Shown here: one piece after another, positions 1 through 5,704 of the stretch
How the letters are laid out: every line of letters starts with the position of its first letter
How positions within the stretch are numbered: the first letter of the stretch is position 1
Assembly: GCA_937901365.1 (NCBI GenBank)
Contig: CALCEF010000288.1
Location: forward strand, 1-5,704
Source of the DNA: an uncultured euryarchaeote
Lineage (GTDB): Archaea; Thermoplasmatota; Poseidoniia; Poseidoniales; Thalassarchaeaceae
Direction of reading: 5' to 3'
Length of the DNA: 5,704 nucleotides
Translations under genes and position numbers: made by a program
The notes under the pieces: generated by a model
Told to the model about the DNA's origin: nothing
Seen by the model: the letters and a program-made list of their open reading frames with translations, nothing else
The model's database searches: none

Positions 1-94
1 CACGTTTTTGGAATTGAAAGAGTCGAAAACGAACAGAATTGAGGCCTTTTGTGTATTACAAGCCGCAGGCACGATTTTTCGCCAATTCTGAGGT
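1..94 (+). promoter_or_regulatory. AT-rich upstream region, possible promoter of the helical protein gene
   Basis: This stretch is AT-rich with two T-runs (4-8 and 75-79). The best TATA-like match is TATTA at 54-58, which would place transcription start near 80-85 and give a very short leader before the GTG at 95. No clear BRE or Shine-Dalgarno is visible; the AGG at 91-93 is too close to the GTG to act as one. A plus-strand frame is open from position 2 to a TGA at 89-91 and could be the last 29 codons of an upstream gene ending 3 nt before the next start. The minus strand is also open, so this is not decisive. Confidence 0.2.
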
Positions 95-604
95 GTGTCT
101 AAGTTAGAGCAAATGGATTTGGCTTATACACAGCAACCGACTCGACGAGTCATGGGACTAGTGGGGACACGAGGTTTGCACCTCTATCTGCGGACACTTG
201 AAGCTGCAGTTGAGGATGAAATCGTTACAGATGACGAAATGTCAATTCTTCAAGTCATTGCGAGAGCATTTGCTCTACCCGACGATGTCATGAGTGGCGC
301 TTGGGACATTTTGCGAGATCAAATTGACAACCCTGTTGACCCAAAAGATGTACGCGCGCACGAGAAGCGGCAGATTGGAGATGCTACAACCTACCAGACA
401 GCGCTGATTGCGGCCTTGGTCGATGAAGTCATCACAGAGGATGAGTGGTCAATGCTCGATGTCATGCGCAGAGTCATGGGAATTCAGCCTGGTGAACATG
501 CACTGATCGAAGAAGCGGTTCGAGCCATGGCAGCAAATGTTGAGGACGGCGACTCATTTGTCTCTCGCTTGGATCGATACGTAACCCTCCATCCTTATCG
601 TTAA
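95..604 (+). CDS. Small all-helical protein with duplicated TerB-like unit
   Basis: This 169-residue protein has no signal peptide or membrane segment and is probably cytoplasmic. It is built from two copies of one unit that align without gaps at an offset of 69 residues: about 31-73 and 100-142. Each has a helix, an acidic turn (D41-E-I-V-T-D-D-E48 and D110-E-V-I-T-E-D-E117), then an amphipathic helix (ILQVIARAF and MLDVMRRVM). About 13 of 43 aligned positions are identical. The pattern 'D-E-x-hydrophobic-T-acidic-D-E, then helix' resembles TerB / tellurite-resistance-like helical domains, whose acidic residues are thought to bind metal; that is inference from pattern, and function is unknown. 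The start is GTG at 95, the first possible start after an in-frame TGA at 89-91. ATG at 113 (M7) is an alternative that loses nothing of the repeats. The next gene starts 59 bp downstream on the same strand. Confidence 0.85.
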   Translation: MSKLEQMDLAYTQQPTRRVMGLVGTRGLHLYLRTLEAAVEDEIVTDDEMSILQVIARAFALPDDVMSGAWDILRDQIDNPVDPKDVRAHEKRQIGDATTYQTALIAALVDEVITEDEWSMLDVMRRVMGIQPGEHALIEEAVRAMAANVEDGDSFVSRLDRYVTLHPYR

Positions 605-605
605 T

Positions 606-624
606 CGCATCCCTACGGGATGCG
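606..624 (+). other. Perfect 8-bp stem-loop just after the stop codon
   Basis: Arm CGCATCCC (606-613) and arm GGGATGCG (617-624) are exact reverse complements around a TAC loop, beginning one base after the TAA. No T-tract follows, so it is not a classical intrinsic terminator. It may protect the 3' end of the mRNA or modulate translation of the next gene. Six bases of the left arm (CGCATC) can instead pair with GATGCG at 663-668, which covers the ATG of the surface protein. Confidence 0.6.
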
Positions 625-663
625 CAGCAACCCTCATGACGGGGAAGGCATGTCGAGAAATCG

Positions 664-3600
664 ATGCGCCTACAGTATGTTGCCTTTTTCTTGGTCGGTT
701 TGATGCTCATTGCTCCAGCAATTGGCTTGTCGGAATCAATGCTTGAAGAGCAAACGGAATCAGAGAGTTCTGCACGTTCAACCAGCAACGCCCTTCTTTG
801 GGGTGCCCAGGTCGCAGGTTCTGGAAGTACCGATGCTGTGATGGGTATTGACATGGATGCCATGGGTCACACCTATGTTTGTGGCTATTTCTACAATACA
901 GCAACATTTGGGACGACCACACTGAGTTCAACAGGTAGCTACGACATCTTCGTTGGGCGCTTGAGCAATGGAGCTTGGGACTGGGTGCAGAAAGCGGGTG
1001 GTAGCAGCAGTGATCAGTGCCAAGACATCGCTGTTGATGATGGTGGTAATATCACAATCACCGGATATTATTACTCATCGAGTACCGCTACCTTCGGTTC
1101 CCAATCCGTATCAGGTCGTGGTAGCAATGACATCTTCATCTCACGATTGGACACCAATGGGACTTGGTTGTGGACCACAACTGCGGGTAGCAGCAGTTCC
1201 GACTATGGATATGGTGTTGCAATGGACAATTCTGGAAATGCATACGTCACTGGTTACTACTACAGCACAGGATATTTTGGTTCAATCACTTTGAATTCAT
1301 ACAGCTATGATGAGGCATTCTTGGCTAAATTGGACAATGCAGGTAATTTCGTATGGGCCAAGAGATTCTACGGTTCATACTACCAGAGGGGCCGTGATGT
1401 CGATGTCAATGCGAATGGGGATATTGCAGTAACTGGCGAATTTAGTTACCGAATCAATATCGAAGGTACTGAACTTTCACCTAGCTATCAATCGAGCAGT
1501 TACTACCGAGTGTGGGTTGCCAAGTTCACAAATTCGGGACAACTATCTTGGGCCAAGATGGCTGGATATCTTCAGTCATCTTACAGTTCATATGGACAAG
1601 GCGTCGGAATCGATGATGCAGGCAATGTGGCCGTCAGCGGCCGATTCCAGTATCTGATGGATTTCCATTCCAATAGCAATCACAGAATGTATGCTTACCA
1701 GCAGTCCAGTAACTGGGACTGCTTCGTTGCGAAATGGGACGCCAATGGTACCTATCAATGGGCTCAGAACGCAGGAGGTTCGAACACCGATTACTGCTAC
1801 GATTTAGATATCGATAAGACAACTGGGAACATCACAGTCGCTGGAATGTACTACAACACGGCATGGTTTGGGAACACTCAACTATCCTCCTCGGGATCCT
1901 ATGATGGATTCATGGCCCAAGTCCCATCTTCCGGTGGCTGGGATTGGATGAAGAAATTCGGTGGTTCCAGTACGGAGTATGGCTGGTCTGTGGCCGCCCG
2001 TAACGGTATGTTTGCGTTCGGTGGTTACTTCCACAATACAGCATCCGATGGTTCGGGACAAGTTTCGTTCAGTGCGGCCGCTGGTGCTGATGGATTCATC
2101 CTGATGTTTGGGGCTGACCAAGATGGAGATGGAATCGGAGATCAGGTCGATGATTTCCCATGGGAACCATCACAATGGTCGGATACAGATGGCGACGGTT
2201 ATGGCGATAATCTAGATGGTTGGCAAGGTGATAGTTGTCCAACCGTATATGCCACATCAACCATCGATCGCTATGGTTGCCCAGATGCAGATGGTGATGG
2301 TTGGTCGGATGCCGGCGATGATTTGCCCTACGAACCAACCCAATGGATTGATGGTGATGGTGATGGATTTGGAGAAAACCCCGATGGCGTAACTCCTGAC
2401 ACCTGTCCCAATGAGTGGGGCGATTCATGGCGTGACCGCCTCGGTTGCAGAGATTTGGATTCCGATGGTCAATCTGATTTGAATGATTATTTCATGAACA
2501 ATCCCACACAATGGTCAGATTCTGATAGTGACGGTTTGGGTGACAATTGGGGTGATCCCTCTTGGAATGATACTCGGGCAGAACATTGGCCTGGGATGTG
2601 GATTGAGAATGCAACCGTTGCAGATCCTACTCCACTCGATTTCGATGGTGATGGATTTGAAGATTTGAATGCAGGAGGTCCGTGGGGGCCTTACGATGAC
2701 TGTGTATACGAAGCGGGCACATCTGTTCGAGATCGAATCGGCTGTGTAGACAGCGATGGTGACGGTTGGTCAGATGAAGGTGACGAAGTCGATGATAATC
2801 CAACTCAATGGGAAGATGCAGATGGCGACGGTTATGGTGACAACGCAGCAGGAACAGAATGGGATGCTTGTACAAATCGTCCAGGCACATCGACCCTAGA
2901 TCGATTTGGTTGTCCTGACAATGATGGCGATGGCTGGTCTAACGACAATGATGAGTGCCCGTCATTGGCCAGTGTTCAGGACAATGGTTGCCCAGATAGC
3001 GACGGTGACGGTTGGGTCGATGATGGCATTGATGGCCAGATTGATGATTGTCCAGAAGAGTGGGGCACATCAACTGTTGACAGAAACGGTTGTCCTGATG
3101 CAGATAGTGACGGGACCTCTGATGAAAACGACCCATTCCACCTAGACCCTACCCAATGGTCCGATGAAGATGAAGATGGCTATGGGGACGAACCCGGTGG
3201 AACAGAAGCCGATGATTGCCTCAACTGGGCCGGCACGTCAAATCAGGGCGGTGTGTATGGTTGTGCTGATGGTGATGGTGACGGTTGGGCGGATCACATC
3301 GATTTGTGGAATACAGATGCAAATCTTTGGTCTGACTCAGATTTAGATGGCTATGCTGATCAGCGTGGCAATGACGAATTGTCAGACGATTGTCCTGAAG
3401 AATATGGAACGAGTACACGATTCTATCTAGGCTGTCCAGATATGGATGGTGATGGTTGGCCCGACATGAAGGATGCGGATACAGATGGAGATGGTTATCT
3501 CGACATGACTGAACTGAGTGCTGATCCTCCTTCTGATCCACTTGATGCTCTTTCAACTCCAGCGGATGCTGACAGTGACTTTGTTGCCGACCACGAAGAA

Positions 3601-4098
3601 ATAGTTGAGAAATCTACGGTGGATGATCCAGTGATTCAAGGTGTGATTGTTGTACTCGCCAGTGGTTTACTCCTTACCCTCATCATGGCTTGGACTTTGT
3701 TCGCCACCGGTAAGGGCAAGCGGAAAGAATACGAAGAGATGTTGTTGATGGTTGAAGAAGCCGAAGGATTTGGTGGTCTCGCAGCTGTTGAAAAAGAACT
3801 GGACTCGATGTTGGAATCCAATCGGCTAGGTGCTGGACAAGGCCTATTGCTGAAAGATCGCTTAGAATCGCGTAGATTCGCTCTAGAGGACGATATTGCC
3901 GGTGCCTCATCCCATCCAGGTGGTGCTACAGAATCAGATTCAGATGCGGATCTGGCGATGATTCAAGAACACGGAAATGTGGGTTCTTGGGGAGATGATC
4001 AGTCACAGTGGACACCTGAGCAACAAGCGTGGTACGCTGAAGCCAAACAATGGGGTGGATACTACGATTCTGATGGAAATTGGGTCCCGCTCCAGTAA
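664..4098 (+). CDS. Giant secreted, membrane-anchored beta-propeller / calcium-repeat surface protein
   Basis: This 1144-residue protein is probably exported and anchored to the cell surface. In order: signal peptide (about 1-23, hydrophobic core VAFFLVGLMLIAPAIG, no lipobox); Ser/Glu-rich linker (24-45); seven SBBP-type repeats (46-485), each ending near 'D-x-F-hydrophobic-A-K-L-D-x-x-G-x-hydrophobic-x-W', the number expected for one closed propeller; a thrombospondin-type-3-like stalk (485-976) with 17 intact DxDxDG loops; one transmembrane helix (about 993-1014) followed by Lys/Arg (KGKRK), which puts the C-terminus inside; then a cytoplasmic tail (1017-1144) with an acidic, probably coiled-coil helix (1021-1079) and a terminal W/Y-rich segment (1116-1144, containing GGYYDSDGNW). 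A role in adhesion, particle attachment or sensing is inferred from architecture; no enzyme motif is visible. ATG 664 is the first start after an in-frame TGA at 637-639. Its ribosome site is weak: GAG at 655-657, or a purine run GGGGAAGG at 641-648 that is too distant. Confidence 0.9.
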   Translation: MRLQYVAFFLVGLMLIAPAIGLSESMLEEQTESESSARSTSNALLWGAQVAGSGSTDAVMGIDMDAMGHTYVCGYFYNTATFGTTTLSSTGSYDIFVGRLSNGAWDWVQKAGGSSSDQCQDIAVDDGGNITITGYYYSSSTATFGSQSVSGRGSNDIFISRLDTNGTWLWTTTAGSSSSDYGYGVAMDNSGNAYVTGYYYSTGYFGSITLNSYSYDEAFLAKLDNAGNFVWAKRFYGSYYQRGRDVDVNANGDIAVTGEFSYRINIEGTELSPSYQSSSYYRVWVAKFTNSGQLSWAKMAGYLQSSYSSYGQGVGIDDAGNVAVSGRFQYLMDFHSNSNHRMYAYQQSSNWDCFVAKWDANGTYQWAQNAGGSNTDYCYDLDIDKTTGNITVAGMYYNTAWFGNTQLSSSGSYDGFMAQVPSSGGWDWMKKFGGSSTEYGWSVAARNGMFAFGGYFHNTASDGSGQVSFSAAAGADGFILMFGADQDGDGIGDQVDDFPWEPSQWSDTDGDGYGDNLDGWQGDSCPTVYATSTIDRYGCPDADGDGWSDAGDDLPYEPTQWIDGDGDGFGENPDGVTPDTCPNEWGDSWRDRLGCRDLDSDGQSDLNDYFMNNPTQWSDSDSDGLGDNWGDPSWNDTRAEHWPGMWIENATVADPTPLDFDGDGFEDLNAGGPWGPYDDCVYEAGTSVRDRIGCVDSDGDGWSDEGDEVDDNPTQWEDADGDGYGDNAAGTEWDACTNRPGTSTLDRFGCPDNDGDGWSNDNDECPSLASVQDNGCPDSDGDGWVDDGIDGQIDDCPEEWGTSTVDRNGCPDADSDGTSDENDPFHLDPTQWSDEDEDGYGDEPGGTEADDCLNWAGTSNQGGVYGCADGDGDGWADHIDLWNTDANLWSDSDLDGYADQRGNDELSDDCPEEYGTSTRFYLGCPDMDGDGWPDMKDADTDGDGYLDMTELSADPPSDPLDALSTPADADSDFVADHEEIVEKSTVDDPVIQGVIVVLASGLLLTLIMAWTLFATGKGKRKEYEEMLLMVEEAEGFGGLAAVEKELDSMLESNRLGAGQGLLLKDRLESRRFALEDDIAGASSHPGGATESDSDADLAMIQEHGNVGSWGDDQSQWTPEQQAWYAEAKQWGGYYDSDGNWVPLQ
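799..2118 (+). repeat. Seven SBBP-like beta-propeller repeats within the surface protein
   Basis: Seven units of about 59-70 residues cover residues 46-104, 105-167, 168-228, 229-293, 294-363, 364-425 and 426-485. Their shared pattern is: W-x-x-x-x-(A/F)-G-G-S-S-(S/T), then 'hydrophobic-D-x-x-G-N-hydrophobic-x-V-(T/S)-G-x-(Y/F)', then '(T/F)-F-G-x-x-x-hydrophobic-S-S-x-G-S-(Y/N)-D-x-F-hydrophobic-(A/S)-(K/R)-L'. Units 1, 2, 3 and 6 are best conserved. Units 4 and 5 have longer Ser/Tyr-rich loops, and unit 7 has degenerated (D-G-F-I-L-M-F). The segment is rich in Ser, Gly, Tyr and Trp. Seven consecutive units match a single seven-bladed propeller. Confidence 0.75.
2116..3591 (+). repeat. Asp-rich calcium-loop (thrombospondin type 3-like) stalk repeats
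   Basis: Residues 485-976 contain 17 intact DxDxDG loops (for example DQDGDGIGD, DADGDGWSD, DSDGDGWVD, DMDGDGWPD) and one degenerate copy (DADSDFVAD). Most fall into a larger period of roughly 55-60 residues: 'P-T-Q-W-S-D-x-D-G-D-G-Y-G-D', then 'D-D-C-P-x-x-W-G-T-S-T-x-D-R-x-G-C-P-D', then 'D-G-D-G-W-S-D'. At DNA level this is a run of GATGGTGATGG-like hexamers, which creates long His-rich false open frames on the minus strand. By analogy with TSP3 repeats, the loops should bind calcium and stiffen the stalk. Confidence 0.85.
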
Positions 4099-4161
4099 TT
4101 CGTAAAACGCATTACTGCGAAGACATAAACTAGAGAAAACCGCATTTTTCGTGGAGATTCG
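4099..4161 (+). promoter_or_regulatory. Intergenic segment: candidate terminator and promoter ahead of gdhA
   Basis: Nine bases after the surface-protein stop lies a short hairpin, CGCA (4108-4111) and TGCG (4116-4119). A T5 run at 4145-4149 is the best candidate for archaeal-style oligo-T termination. A TATA-like ACATAAACTA at 4122-4131 would place a transcription start near 4150-4156, giving the small frame a very short leader. CCGCAT (4140-4145) can pair with ATGCGG (4162-4167), which includes the ATG of the small frame. All of these are weak single-sequence signals. Confidence 0.3.
4153..4156 (+). promoter_or_regulatory. Shine-Dalgarno of the small upstream frame
   Basis: GGAG sits five bases before the ATG at 4162, the normal spacing for pairing with the 16S rRNA tail. 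It is a better ribosome site than that of either large gene upstream, and is the main sign that the 32-codon frame is translated. Confidence 0.4.

Positions 4162-5704
<1,543 letters not shown>

Noticed and set aside
2..91. Open plus-strand frame read as the end of an upstream gene
   Set aside because: Only 29 codons, AT-rich, and the opposite strand is equally open; not enough to call a gene.
650..703. 17-codon frame starting at ATG 650 and overlapping the surface-protein start
   Set aside because: Very short, with only a non-canonical purine run upstream; unlike the frame at 4162 it lacks a proper Shine-Dalgarno.
968..1294. Plus-strand 108-codon frame inside the propeller region
   Set aside because: It overlaps fully with the well-supported surface-protein frame and encodes a sequence without recognisable structure.
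2096..3556. Several minus-strand open frames rich in His and Arg across the stalk region
   Set aside because: They are mirror images of the GATGGTGATGG repeats; their composition is an artefact and no start site or family resemblance supports them.

Overview
The window most resembles a genome fragment from a marine archaeon of the Poseidoniales / Marine Group II type. This is inferred from the style of the proteins: a very long secreted protein with acidic Asp-rich calcium repeats containing 'GTST-x-D-R-x-GC' modules, one C-terminal membrane anchor and a short Trp/Tyr-rich cytoplasmic tail. Compact spacing and weak or Shine-Dalgarno-lite starts fit the same picture. No rRNA, tRNA or taxonomic marker is present, so a bacterial origin is not excluded. 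I see no insertion sequence, CRISPR array, tRNA or phage gene.

Layout, left to right. Positions 1-94 are an AT-rich upstream stretch with no gene I can support. Positions 95-604 (+) encode a small all-helical protein made of two copies of one acidic-loop/helix unit, resembling TerB-like proteins. A perfect 8-bp hairpin follows its stop codon. Positions 664-4098 (+) encode an 1144-residue surface protein: signal peptide, seven SBBP-like repeats (probably one seven-bladed beta-propeller), a roughly 490-residue stalk with 17 intact DxDxDG calcium loops and eight cysteine pairs, one transmembrane helix and a cytoplasmic tail. The 151-bp gap up to gdhA holds a possible promoter, a T-run and a 32-codon open frame (4162-4260) that has its own Shine-Dalgarno sequence and overlaps the gdhA start by 11 nt. 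Positions 4250-5608 (+) encode a complete NADP-type glutamate dehydrogenase very close in sequence to the bacterial GdhA class. At the right edge, the last 32 codons of a membrane protein run on the minus strand. Its stop codon overlaps the gdhA stop, and an 11-bp perfect inverted repeat lies inside its 3' end.

Working together: the helical protein and the surface protein are co-directional with a 59-bp gap and may be co-transcribed, but nothing in the sequence ties their functions. gdhA (ammonium assimilation) appears to have its own promoter and leader. The least described element is the small overlapping frame upstream of gdhA, a candidate for translational coupling or leader-peptide control.
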